From JALONO01 sp038209965 (GTDB lineage Bacteria; Bacteroidota; Bacteroidia; Cytophagales; Thermoflexibacteraceae), in NCBI GenBank assembly GCA_038209965.1, contig JBBQXF010000044.1, positions 1-36,638 on the forward strand: a DNA stretch of 36,638 bases, in the 5' to 3' direction. Below are positions 16,519-24,858 of this stretch, one piece after another. How positions within the stretch are numbered: position 1 is the stretch's first letter; the number at the start of each line of letters is the position of its first letter. Position numbers and translations under genes: made by a program. Below the pieces are notes generated by a model. It saw only the letters and a list, made by a program, of their open reading frames with translations. It made no database searches and was not told the DNA's origin.

Positions 16519-17854
16519 TTTTTCGGACGACGAACTGGACGCATTTTTCCAAAAAGCCACGGAGAGCAACAAATTGGGGTTCAATAATGGGGCTTGGCAG
16601 AAAATGGAACAAAAACTCGACAGGCAAAAGCGGTTGCGCTTCCTGTTCTGGGGATGTTCTGGTGCGTCCATTCTGGTAACTTTGGTGGCCGGCTTAATCT
16701 GGTGGGGGGCGTTTCGCTCTGGTCAGCCCGCCTCCGATATGACCGACATCACTCCGCCGCAAGTGACCGGACAGTTGTCTGTGCAGGGTGGCCAATCAGC
16801 CATTCGCAATGGGCAAGCAGATCCCATTGATGTGCGCAATGGGGCAACCGTCCCCGATTCATCGGCCCACGGTGCTGAACCTACAATTGAACGATTGAAG
16901 TCCCCCGGCGGAAAAATAGGAACGACCGATCAGTCCAGTTCAAAAAATTCAATCAAAACCGATCAGCAAACCATCGGATCAGTCAAGAAACCATTACGTC
17001 AATTAAATCGGTTGAATGGGAACAAGCGCCCGGCAGTGGTACAGACCACGGCGCAGCTAGAAGTTCCCCCTGTTTTGTCTGTACCAAACCCTCAAGTTGT
17101 GTTCGACCAGCTAAATTATCTGAGCCAACAACCACTTTTACCAATGTCGTCGCCCAAATTACTGGCGATCAGCGTGACTGGACCACCGGTCGAGGCCATT
17201 ATATCCACGGTGGATCCAATGGCCGTTATTGCCACAACCTCACTGCCCCGGTTGGCAGTGGGGTTGCTGGTCTCCCCAGATTTGAGCTACACCGACATGG
17301 GGGATGTGGGCTCGCCCGGCTTCAAGTTTGGCTTGGAGACCGAACTCCGCCTGACCCGCAGCTTGAGCGTGGCCACTGGCCTGATCTACTCCCAAATGCG
17401 CTATCAAACTGCTCCAGAAAATTATAAGGCACCTTATTCTGGCTTTTGGCCGGGCGGACAAAAACCATTCGGGGCTTCGGGCCAGTGTGCTGTACTCGAG
17501 CTCCCGGTCAATTTGCGGGTTTCCTTTGCCCAAAACCCGCATCGGCGTTTCTTTGCTGGGGTCGGCTTGTCTTCCTACCTGATGCTGACCGAAGATTACA
17601 CTTTCAACTATTACAATGTCACCAATAACCGGTATTGGAACTGGAAGTATGCGGTGAACAACCAAAGCCGGCACTGGTTCGGCATTGTCAATCTTTCGGT
17701 GGGTTACACCCGTCAGTTGAGCCCACGCCTTGGCTTGCAGATTGAACCCTTTGTCAAGGTGCCGCTTGCCGGCGTTGGCATGGGCAAGATCAACCTCAAT
17801 ACGGCTGGCGCCTTTTTCTCAGTGCGCTACGGTTTTGGCCGGCCCAAGCGATGA
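16511..17854 (+). CDS. Anti-sigma-like protein with outer-membrane barrel (Dma-type)
   Basis: A 447-residue protein with an unusual layout. The N-terminus (1-43) is short, acidic and helical, ending in basic residues (DRQKRLR), as expected for a cytoplasmic sigma-binding segment. One hydrophobic helix at 45-66 follows. Residues about 70-235 are low-complexity (Gln, Ser, Pro, Lys), probably a periplasmic linker. From about 240 to the end there are alternating beta strands (FGLETELRLTRSLSVATGLIYSQ, LELPVNLRVSF, GIVNLSVGYTRQLSPRLGLQIEPFVKV) ending in Y-G-F-G-R-P, as in small OMP_b-brl barrels. The gene overlaps the sigma factor gene. The architecture matches the dual membrane-spanning anti-sigma factors described in Bacteroides thetaiotaomicron. 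No N-terminal signal peptide is present, in line with this topology. Confidence 0.75.
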   Translation: MYNFSDDELDAFFQKATESNKLGFNNGAWQKMEQKLDRQKRLRFLFWGCSGASILVTLVAGLIWWGAFRSGQPASDMTDITPPQVTGQLSVQGGQSAIRNGQADPIDVRNGATVPDSSAHGAEPTIERLKSPGGKIGTTDQSSSKNSIKTDQQTIGSVKKPLRQLNRLNGNKRPAVVQTTAQLEVPPVLSVPNPQVVFDQLNYLSQQPLLPMSSPKLLAISVTGPPVEAIISTVDPMAVIATTSLPRLAVGLLVSPDLSYTDMGDVGSPGFKFGLETELRLTRSLSVATGLIYSQMRYQTAPENYKAPYSGFWPGGQKPFGASGQCAVLELPVNLRVSFAQNPHRRFFAGVGLSSYLMLTEDYTFNYYNVTNNRYWNWKYAVNNQSRHWFGIVNLSVGYTRQLSPRLGLQIEPFVKVPLAGVGMGKINLNTAGAFFSVRYGFGRPKR

Positions 17855-17878
17855 GCCCTCGCTAAATCTGGGAACGGG

Positions 17879-18976
17879 TCAAAAATAATTGACCGGATTG
17901 GTATTGACCGCCGAGATGATGATACGTTCGTTCGGGAACGTGCCGGCCAGCTTTTCCCACAGCAATTCTTTGGTGTAAACCTCACTTTCATAATGGCCGA
18001 TATCCGCGATGACAATCTTGCCATCAGCATCAAAAAATTCGTGGTATTTATAGTCCGCACTCACAAAAAAATCGGCCTTCGCGCCAATGGCGTGGTTGAG
18101 CAGAAAACTGCCCGCGCCCCCGCACACCGCCACCCGGTGCACATCACGCCCCCGGAGTGCAGTGTGCCGAACCACCGATAGCTGGAAGCGGTCTTTCAAC
18201 AATTGGAGAAAGGCCGTTTCCGGCAGCGGGGTTGGCAATTCGCCCACCATGCCCGCACCTACCTCTTGGTGAGTGTTTTCCAGCAAATGAACATAATGCG
18301 CTACTGCTTCGTAGGGATGGGCTTGGCGCATGGCAGCCAGCAATTGCGCCTCCAAGTGTCCGGGAAAAATTACTTCGATCCGGTTTTCCGCTACTCGTTC
18401 CGGCTGGCCACGCTGCCCCAAATATGGATTGGCGCGTTCGTTGGGCTGGAACGTGCCCTGGCCCGATACCGTGAAACTGCAATGGCTGTAATTGCCGATC
18501 TGTCCCGCCCCGGCTCCCGCCAGCGCATCAAGCAGGGTTTGGGTGTCGGCCAGAGGCACAAAAACCGTTAATTTTTTAAGTAAATTGCGTTTGGGAACCA
18601 ACAAACGGCGGTTGAGCAGGCCCAGCTTGTCGCTGATTTTGGCGTTGACCCCATTTAGTACATTATCCAAGTTGGTATGGATGGCGTAAATGGCAATATC
18701 GTTTTTAATCGCTTTGATGATGACCCGCTCCACGTAGTTGCGGCCAGTGATTTTTTTTAGGCCCGAAAAAACGATGGGATGGTGGGCCACCACCAAATTG
18801 CAACCAAGGGCGATGGCTTCGTCAATTACTGGCTCGATTGCATCCAAGGTGATCAAAATACCGTTTACCTCTGCTGGTGGATTGCCAGTGATCAACCCAG
18901 CATTATCGTAACTTTCTTGATAGGACAAAGGTGCTAACTGTTCCAAATGGTGAGCAATGTTGGCAATCGTTGGCAT
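17879..18976 (-). CDS. Nif3-like dinuclear metal protein (GTP cyclohydrolase I type 2 family)
   Basis: A 365-residue Nif3/DUF34 family protein. The start at 18976 gives MPTIANIAHHLEQLAPLSYQESYDNAGLITG, the standard opening. Metal ligands are visible in VVAHHPIVFSG, in YAIHTNLDNVLNGVN and in the C-terminal ADIGHYESE. The length matches the long form, with a CutA1-like inserted domain between the two Nif3 halves (about 130-235, including ENRIEVIFPGHLEAQLLAAM and HPYEAVAHYVH). The biochemical role is unsettled despite the GTP cyclohydrolase label. It begins 4 bp after the alpha-E stop on the same strand, so they form an operon. In Bacteroidota nif3 is usually followed by a zinc-ribbon protein gene; that gene is not seen here. 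Confidence 0.9.
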   Translation of the reverse strand: MPTIANIAHHLEQLAPLSYQESYDNAGLITGNPPAEVNGILITLDAIEPVIDEAIALGCNLVVAHHPIVFSGLKKITGRNYVERVIIKAIKNDIAIYAIHTNLDNVLNGVNAKISDKLGLLNRRLLVPKRNLLKKLTVFVPLADTQTLLDALAGAGAGQIGNYSHCSFTVSGQGTFQPNERANPYLGQRGQPERVAENRIEVIFPGHLEAQLLAAMRQAHPYEAVAHYVHLLENTHQEVGAGMVGELPTPLPETAFLQLLKDRFQLSVVRHTALRGRDVHRVAVCGGAGSFLLNHAIGAKADFFVSADYKYHEFFDADGKIVIADIGHYESEVYTKELLWEKLAGTFPNERIIISAVNTNPVNYF

Positions 18977-18980
18977 AAGG

Positions 18981-19937
18981 TTATTCTTTAAATTCAAAAA
19001 ATGTTTTGTAAACCGCCAGATTCGCTTCATTGACCACCAACTGAAGGCTATCAATATATTCGTGCAGCCCGTTATCAATTATTTCATCTACATTGGTGTA
19101 ATAGAGATCGGCCCGGTGAACAGCCAATTTTTTGGCGGCCCCGTTGGTGGGGGAAGTTTTTTGAAGCAGCCCAATCCGCTTGACCGACTCAAGGGCGTGG
19201 TGCAGGCAGTAATAGACCGACCTAGGGAACAAGCGATCCAAAATGAGGAACTCAACAATTTTTTGCGGGGTCAGTTGGCCGTATTTCCGGCGGTACATCA
19301 TGTAGGCACTCGTCGACTTGAGCACCGTCGACCACTGGAGAATGTCCACCATTGATCCTACAGCCTTGGAATCGGGCAAAATAATGAAATACTTAACATC
19401 CACAAAGCGCGCAGTCATATCGGCCCGCTCCAAGAAGCGGCCCAAACGCCCAAAGTACCAGCCTTCATTGTGGGTGATGGTCGCGTCCTCAATGCCCGTC
19501 AAAAGTTCACTGCCCGATTTGATTTCCTTCAAGAACTCGCGGGGACTGCGCAAAATCTGCCCTTTCCGATCCTTGGCCTCTTTCACCCGGAGATAGAAAC
19601 CGTTCAAGTGTTCCCACATCTCGATCGACATGTTCTCGCGGATAGTCCGGGCATTCTCGCGGGCCGAATTGATGCAGGAAATAATCGAATTTGGATTTTT
19701 CTCGTCAAAAATCATGAAATTGAGGACGTTTTCCTGGGTATAGTCTGCCTTGCACAGTTCCTCGAACAGTTCATCATCGGCGGTTGTTTCCAGAATCGGT
19801 TTCCATTGGACATCATCTTGTTGGTTGGGCATTTCCAGCGCCAAGTTAAAATTGACATCAATGAAGCGGGCGTAGTTCTCGGCCCGCTCGATGTAGCGGT
19901 TGATCCAGTAAATGGAATTGGCGACTCGGCTTAACAT
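18981..19937 (-). CDS. Alpha-E domain protein
   Basis: A 318-residue, mostly helical protein of the alpha-E family (DUF403). It starts MLSRVANSIYWINRYIERAENYARFIDVNFNLAL, the family's signature first helix. A second signature block, YFGRLGRFLERADMTARFVDVKYF, lies about 180-205. Alpha-E genes are normally next to a circularly permuted ATP-grasp gene and a transglutaminase-like gene and are predicted to make a peptide-like product. Neither partner lies in the window; here the gene is coupled to nif3. The start at 19937 fits the family; the frame's extra 15 residues upstream do not. Confidence 0.9.
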   Translation of the reverse strand: MLSRVANSIYWINRYIERAENYARFIDVNFNLALEMPNQQDDVQWKPILETTADDELFEELCKADYTQENVLNFMIFDEKNPNSIISCINSARENARTIRENMSIEMWEHLNGFYLRVKEAKDRKGQILRSPREFLKEIKSGSELLTGIEDATITHNEGWYFGRLGRFLERADMTARFVDVKYFIILPDSKAVGSMVDILQWSTVLKSTSAYMMYRRKYGQLTPQKIVEFLILDRLFPRSVYYCLHHALESVKRIGLLQKTSPTNGAAKKLAVHRADLYYTNVDEIIDNGLHEYIDSLQLVVNEANLAVYKTFFEFKE

Positions 19938-20111
19938 AGGCAATGGGGTTATAATCAAATAGGGACCACAATTATTTTGCACCTAGATCCACCACGCGGG
20001 GTCACCGCGATGCTTTGCGCGGGATTTGCCCCCCGACCAGCGTGCAGGCAGAGGCGACATTGCTGTGGTATTGCCCCGAAGGTAATAAAAGCATTAAACA
20101 AAGAAAACACT

Positions 20112-20141
20112 TTTGTTTTAAGTAGTCAAGCTTTATTTTTA
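20112..20141 (+). promoter_or_regulatory. Possible promoter for ung
   Basis: TTTG (20112-20115), an 18-base spacer and TATTTTTA (20134-20141), one base off TAnnTTTG, end 23 bp before the ung ATG. The spacer is slightly short. The region 19938-20164 otherwise contains no gene I can recognise. Confidence 0.25.
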
Positions 20142-20164
20142 ACTTAGATCCAACCCTTTGAACA

Positions 20165-20830
20165 ATGAATGTCCAAATCGCCCCTTCTTGGAAGGCCAAA
20201 CTAGCGGTAGAATTTGAAAAAGCCTATTTCCAGCACTTGACCGCCTTTATCAAACAGGAGGTGCAAGCGGCCACGGTGTATCCGCCGGGCAAGCTCATTT
20301 TCAATGCTTTTGATAAATGCAGCCTTGAGGAAGCAAAGGTGGTCATCATCGGGCAAGATCCTTATCATGGTCCCGGCCAAGCCAATGGCCTGTGCTTTTC
20401 GGTCAATGATGGTGTGCCCACACCCCCCTCATTGGTCAATATTTTCAAGGAAATCAACACTGATCTGGGCAAGCCGATCCCCAAAAGTGGGAACCTTGAG
20501 CGTTGGGCACAGCAAGGGGTGCTCATGCTGAACGCTACCCTTACCGTACGGGCCAACTCGGCCGGATCGCACCAAAAAAAGGGCTGGGAGGAGTTCACCG
20601 ATGCGGTGATCCGCACGGTGGCCGAGGAAAAAACCCACCTTGTTTTTATGCTCTGGGGCAAATATGCCCAAGACAAAGGACGGCACATCGACCGGTCGCG
20701 TCATTTGGTGCTAACTGCCAAGCACCCTTCGCCCATGTCGGCCAATTATGGGGGCTGGTTTGGTTGCAAGCACTTCAGCCAAGCCAATGACTACTTGCGT
20801 GGCTTGGGCCTGACGGAAATTGATTGGTAG
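20165..20830 (+). CDS. ung: Uracil-DNA glycosylase, family 1
   Basis: Removes uracil from DNA to start base excision repair; cytosolic. At 221 residues it is the normal length. The catalytic water-activating motif GQDPYHGPGQANGLCFSV has D65, and the DNA-intercalating and base-contacting loop LTAKHPSPMSA has H187. Also present are PPSLVNIFKEINTDLG and the GVLMLNATLTVR strand with the uracil-binding Asn. The start at 20165 is the only good ATG. The gene is divergent from alpha-E and 70 bp upstream of coaBC, which is probably a separate or read-through unit. Confidence 0.97.
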   Translation: MNVQIAPSWKAKLAVEFEKAYFQHLTAFIKQEVQAATVYPPGKLIFNAFDKCSLEEAKVVIIGQDPYHGPGQANGLCFSVNDGVPTPPSLVNIFKEINTDLGKPIPKSGNLERWAQQGVLMLNATLTVRANSAGSHQKKGWEEFTDAVIRTVAEEKTHLVFMLWGKYAQDKGRHIDRSRHLVLTAKHPSPMSANYGGWFGCKHFSQANDYLRGLGLTEIDW

Positions 20831-20900
20831 TTCTGCTTGCTTTCCTTTGGAAAACAGTAAAAAATAATCAATGAGTCATGTTAACTAATCAAAAGTCATT

Positions 20901-22142
20901 TTGAAAGACAAAAAAATTATTCTGGGGGTTTGTGCCAGTATTGCCGCCTATAAATCAGCCCAACTGGTTCGTTTATTGATCAAAAAAGGGGCCGAAGTAC
21001 AGGTGATCATGACCGAGGCCGCCCACACGTTCATTGGTCCGCTCACGCTGGCCACCTTGTCCAAACGACCAGTACTGTCCGAATTTATGGCGGATGCCGC
21101 CACCGGGCAATGGAACAACCACGTGGATCTCGGCCTGTGGGCAGATGCGCTGGTAGTGGCTCCGGCCAGTGCAAACACATTGGCCAAAATGGCCAATGGC
21201 CTGTGCGACAACCTTCTATCAGCGGTTTATCTCTCGGCCCGTTGCCCAGTTTGGGTGGCCCCGGCCATGGATCTGGACATGTACCTCCACCCGGCCACGG
21301 CGGCCAATATGCAGCGGCTCTCTGCTTTTGGCCACCACTTGATCGAGCCCGGCACGGGCGAACTGGCCAGCGGATTGCACGGTCAGGGGCGGCTGGCCGA
21401 ACCGGAGGCGATTCTGGCCCAACTAGAAACTTTTTTTGCGCAAGTTGCCCTTCCCCTTTCATTGGCCGGCCATCAGGCGCTGGTCACGGCTGGGCCGACG
21501 GTGGAACCCATTGACCCGGTGCGGTTCATCAGCAACCACTCTTCGGGCAAAATGGGCTACGCTATTGCTGAGGAGTTGGCCAAACGCGGGGCCGAGGTCA
21601 CGCTCGTATCGGGGCCGACCCAGCTCCATCCCGTGCACCCGCGCATTACCCGCCTATCGGTGCAAAGCGCCGAGGAAATGTTCAATGCAGTGATGCAACA
21701 CCTGCCCGCGAGCCGCTTGATTGTGCAGGCGGCGGCGGTGGCCGACTACACGCCCCAAGTGGTGGCCAATACCAAGATTAAAAAGCAGGGATCCAATTTG
21801 ACCTTGGAACTGGTCAAGACCCGGGACATTGCGGGCGAGACGGGCAAACGTCTCCGGCCCGGCCAATTACACGTTGGGTTTGCCTTGGAGACCGACCGGG
21901 AGCTGGAAAATGCGCAGGACAAATTGCTCCGCAAAAACTTTGATTTTATCGTGCTCAATTCCTTGCGCGACGCCGGGGCCGGCTTTGGCCACGATACCAA
22001 CAAAGTGAAGTTGGTGCGCCGCCACGGCCCGGCACTAGATTTGCCCCTGTTGTCCAAGACCGAAGTTGCCCAAAAAATAGTAGATTTGATGGAAGCGACT
22101 TTGGGGAAAGTCAGGGAATCGGAAAATCCAACCTCATTTTAA
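20901..22142 (+). CDS. coaBC: Bifunctional phosphopantothenoylcysteine decarboxylase / phosphopantothenate-cysteine ligase
   Basis: Catalyses two successive steps of coenzyme A synthesis. The 413 residues start with TTG at 20901 (MKDKKIILGVCASIAAYKSAQLV); no ATG fits. The CoaC half (1-180) has the flavin fold, the active-site histidine in NNHVDLG (H74) and the substrate motif PAMDLDMY (121-128), the Asp form of the PAMN motif. The CoaB half (about 200-400) begins LVTAGPTVEPIDPVRFISNHSSGKMG and carries AAVADYTP and KIKK, the CTP/phosphopantothenate-binding region. It is 9 bp upstream of the porD start, so the pair is an operon, as in many Bacteroidota. Confidence 0.96.
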   Translation: MKDKKIILGVCASIAAYKSAQLVRLLIKKGAEVQVIMTEAAHTFIGPLTLATLSKRPVLSEFMADAATGQWNNHVDLGLWADALVVAPASANTLAKMANGLCDNLLSAVYLSARCPVWVAPAMDLDMYLHPATAANMQRLSAFGHHLIEPGTGELASGLHGQGRLAEPEAILAQLETFFAQVALPLSLAGHQALVTAGPTVEPIDPVRFISNHSSGKMGYAIAEELAKRGAEVTLVSGPTQLHPVHPRITRLSVQSAEEMFNAVMQHLPASRLIVQAAAVADYTPQVVANTKIKKQGSNLTLELVKTRDIAGETGKRLRPGQLHVGFALETDRELENAQDKLLRKNFDFIVLNSLRDAGAGFGHDTNKVKLVRRHGPALDLPLLSKTEVAQKIVDLMEATLGKVRESENPTSF

Positions 22143-22151
22143 AACAAAGAA

Positions 22152-23051
22152 ATGAAAAAAATAGCTTTTGTGTGTTTTTTCTGGGCGATTGGGGCCTTGA
22201 CCAGTTTAGCCCAAGAGTTAAATTGCAATATTATTATCAATGATAGTCAGGTAAAAACCCAAGAACGCCAAATAATCGTTCAAATGCGCGACGCAATCCA
22301 GCAGTTTGTGAACACCACCCGCTGGACCACCGAGAACTATCGCCAGCAAGAGCGCATTGCCTGTACGTTCCAGATCACGCTGCTGGAGGCCTCGAACGTG
22401 GCCGAAGGGAAATATTCCGCCAATGTGCAAATAGTCTCCCGGCGCCCGGTCTATGGTACGGATTATCAAACCGTCCTGCTCACTTTCTTTGACCGCAATT
22501 TTGTCTTTGAATATACCTTGGCCCAGCCGATGATTTTTACCGAAAATGTGTATTCAACCAATTTGACTGCCATGTTGGCCTATTTTGCTTACACTATTCT
22601 GGCTTTGGACAATGACTCATTTGCCAATTTGGGCGGATCGCCCCAGATTGAACGGATGCTCAATATTTTGAACAATTCCCAGTCGGCCAATGCCTCCGGC
22701 TGGAGCGGCAGCGACAGCCGGAACCGTTCGCTGATTGTGGAAAACTTGAACAACCCCCAATTGACCCCTTTTCGGGAAGCCTATTACATTTACCATCGTC
22801 AGGGTTTGGACATGTTCGCCAGCAAGCCGGATGAGGGACGAAAAGCGATGTTGGAGGCTCTCAAAAAAATTCAAGAAGCGAACAGTGTGCGCCCCAACTC
22901 GGTGATGATCAACGCTTTTTTTGATTCCAAGGTCATGGAACTGGTCAATATTTTCTCCCAAGGCGATCCCGTGGTGCGCAAGGAGGCGCAGAAGTTGCTC
23001 ATGCGCCTTGACCCTCTCAACACTACCCGCTATCAGCAGTTGGTGAAGTAA
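22152..23051 (+). CDS. porD: DUF4835 / PorD-type secretion-associated protein
   Basis: A 299-residue exported protein. The first 20 residues (MKKIAFVCFFWAIGALTSLA) form a signal peptide, with cleavage before QELN. The body matches the DUF4835 family: ELNCNIIINDSQVKTQERQI near the start, IQQFVNTTRWT, MIFTENVYSTNLTAMLAYFAYTIL, and the LVENLNNPQ and YYIYHRQGLD blocks. The family is annotated as type IX secretion protein PorD, though its exact role is unclear. The usual order in Bacteroidota is coaBC, DUF4835, recN. Here recN is missing and an island of AT-rich defence genes begins within about 15 bp of the stop. The assignment to the family is firm, the function less so. Confidence 0.85.
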   Translation: MKKIAFVCFFWAIGALTSLAQELNCNIIINDSQVKTQERQIIVQMRDAIQQFVNTTRWTTENYRQQERIACTFQITLLEASNVAEGKYSANVQIVSRRPVYGTDYQTVLLTFFDRNFVFEYTLAQPMIFTENVYSTNLTAMLAYFAYTILALDNDSFANLGGSPQIERMLNILNNSQSANASGWSGSDSRNRSLIVENLNNPQLTPFREAYYIYHRQGLDMFASKPDEGRKAMLEALKKIQEANSVRPNSVMINAFFDSKVMELVNIFSQGDPVVRKEAQKLLMRLDPLNTTRYQQLVK

Positions 23052-23065
23052 AAGCGATACGGAAT

Positions 23066-23545
23066 ATATTTTTGAGCAATACCGACAATGCTAGCATTAG
23101 TTTACGCAAATTGCTACTGGAGAACTACAACCTGCATATCGTGCTGAATTTGCCCAGCGGCACATTTACTGGTGCTGGGTAAAAACGGTGGTCTTGTTTT
23201 TTGAAAAAGGCAGCCGCACTAAAAAAGTTTGGTTTTACCAACTTAACTTGGGCAGAAACCTTGGCAAAACCAATGCCCTCGATGAAATAGACCTGAAGGA
23301 ATTTGTATGGTTGAACTCGCTAAAAGTGAAACGGAAACTTCTGGAATCTGAGTGTAAGCAACATTGACCAAAGCACATGAGACCTTTGCGCTAAGAATCC
23401 AATTAAGAAAGAGGAAGCAGGTCTGAGGGAGCCCGAAGAAATATTGAAAGAAATGAAGAATTTGGATTTGGAAACTATGAGAATACTTTCAAATATTGAC
23501 ATCTTATTACTTGAATCAAATGAGAATAGATACACTAAGGATTAA
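23066..23545 (+). pseudogene. hsdM: hsdM 3' remnant (type I methyltransferase subunit)
   Basis: Encodes the C-terminal third of a type I modification subunit in two frames. From 23066: IFLSNTDNASISLRKLLLEN, then YNLHIVLNLPSGTFTGAG and a stop. Deletion of one G in the run at about 23176-23179 explains that stop. The next frame continues KTVVLFFEKGSRTKKVWFYQL, NLGRNLGKTNALDEIDLKEF. A second shift near 23330 leads to NLSVSNIDQST, a TGA, and DLCAKNPIKKEEAGLREPEE, ILKEMKNLDLETMRIL. The final stop lies inside the start of the ATPase gene, a 25-bp overlap. The 5' two thirds, including the methyltransferase catalytic motif, are absent. The remnant cannot work. Confidence 0.8.
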
Positions 23546-24788
23546 AAATTTCAAAGGGTTTTCTGATTTCAGCATCAGCTTTTTACCCGAGCATAAGGTA
23601 CACATTATTTACGGTGTCAACGGTACTGGTAAAACTTCTGTACTGGAAGCCTTGGGGCTGGCAGCCGGAACTTTTTTTATGAAGTTACCCGAAGTAGAAA
23701 AGCGAAATTTAGATAAGGATGAAATTAGATTGGAAGAACATCTGGCTAATCTGGAATATCAGTTTCCGGTCGAGATTTGGGCACAAGGCACAGCACTTGC
23801 CAAAAAATGGAATATCCACCGAGATTCTGATTCAGTGGAAGGTGGATTAAAAGAAAAGAAGGCTAAGGAAATGGTAAAACTCTCAAGAGAAGCAGCAACC
23901 ATTGTGCAGGAAGGAAAAAAAGAAACCTTACCAGTTGTTGCCTATTTCTCTTGTAGGCGACTTTTTAACGATAGGAAGAAAACAACCAAAAAACCAATTG
24001 GAAGACTTCTAGGCTATTTCAATGCCCTTAATGATACTAGTATAAAGAACGAGATAGAAGACTGGTTTGGCGATAAAACAACGCAAATGGTTAACAAAAT
24101 TTCATCTACTGGTCAGCCATATCGGGAGCCAGCTTTGGAATCTCTTTATAGCGTTCTCCTTTCTGTAATTCCTGGACTATATAAACGGGCCTACTATTAT
24201 AAACCAGATGCTGACAATAGGTTAGTCTCAGGCTTCTTTTTTGAAAATAATGAACAAAAGAAATTTCCCATTCAGTTAATGAGCGACGGGTATCGTAATC
24301 TATACTACTTAGTTTTGGAAATTGCTTGGAGAGCCTGGATGCTCAATGGTGAATTTCTGACTGGGGAATTCAATCTTAAAACTTCTGGATTGGTTTTAAT
24401 TGACGAAATTGACCTGCACCTGCATCCCAAACTACAGATGGATATTCTCGCGATTCTAACCCGAATTTTCCCTGAAATCCAGTTTATGGTTACTACCCAT
24501 AGTCCCGTGGTATTGGGTTCTGTTAAGGCTGAAGTCTTGAAGTTTGAAAACGGAAAGCTGGAACCCTACACCACTTATGGGCAAGATGCCTCCTACACCA
24601 TTCGGCATTATATGGATGCCCAAGACCGAAATGAAAAGGCTCAAAAGGAAATTGAAAGATACTTTGAGCTTATTAACAATGGTCAAGGAAGAAGCGAAGA
24701 GGCTAATAAGCTAAAGGAAAAAGTACTACAATACGACAAAAGCCTTGTGGCGGAAGGCGACTTACTTATCACGTTTCAAGAGGTCTGA
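23520..24788 (+). CDS. ptuA: Septu-like ABC-type ATPase (PtuA-like)
   Basis: A 422-residue P-loop ATPase of the AAA_21/SMC-like type. It starts MRIDTLRIKNFKGFSDFSISF, the usual beta-strand opening of this group, so 23520 is preferred over 23496. Walker A is GVNGTGKT at 32-39 (K38). The ABC signature-like LMSDGYRNL centres on S255, Walker B is LIDEID (D295, E296), and the H-loop TTHSP has H327. The 200-residue insertion between Walker A and the signature is helical. The following gene encodes an HNH nuclease of the PtuB type, and this pairing is the basis for the Septu call. The gene appears intact and is AT-richer than its neighbours, consistent with transfer. Confidence 0.75.
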   Translation: MRIDTLRIKNFKGFSDFSISFLPEHKVHIIYGVNGTGKTSVLEALGLAAGTFFMKLPEVEKRNLDKDEIRLEEHLANLEYQFPVEIWAQGTALAKKWNIHRDSDSVEGGLKEKKAKEMVKLSREAATIVQEGKKETLPVVAYFSCRRLFNDRKKTTKKPIGRLLGYFNALNDTSIKNEIEDWFGDKTTQMVNKISSTGQPYREPALESLYSVLLSVIPGLYKRAYYYKPDADNRLVSGFFFENNEQKKFPIQLMSDGYRNLYYLVLEIAWRAWMLNGEFLTGEFNLKTSGLVLIDEIDLHLHPKLQMDILAILTRIFPEIQFMVTTHSPVVLGSVKAEVLKFENGKLEPYTTYGQDASYTIRHYMDAQDRNEKAQKEIERYFELINNGQGRSEEANKLKEKVLQYDKSLVAEGDLLITFQEV

Positions 24789-24858
24789 CAATGTTCTTCA
24801 TCGAGAAGACAAAGAGCAAAAGACTCACCTCCACAAAATAGTTTCAATAATTTTGATT

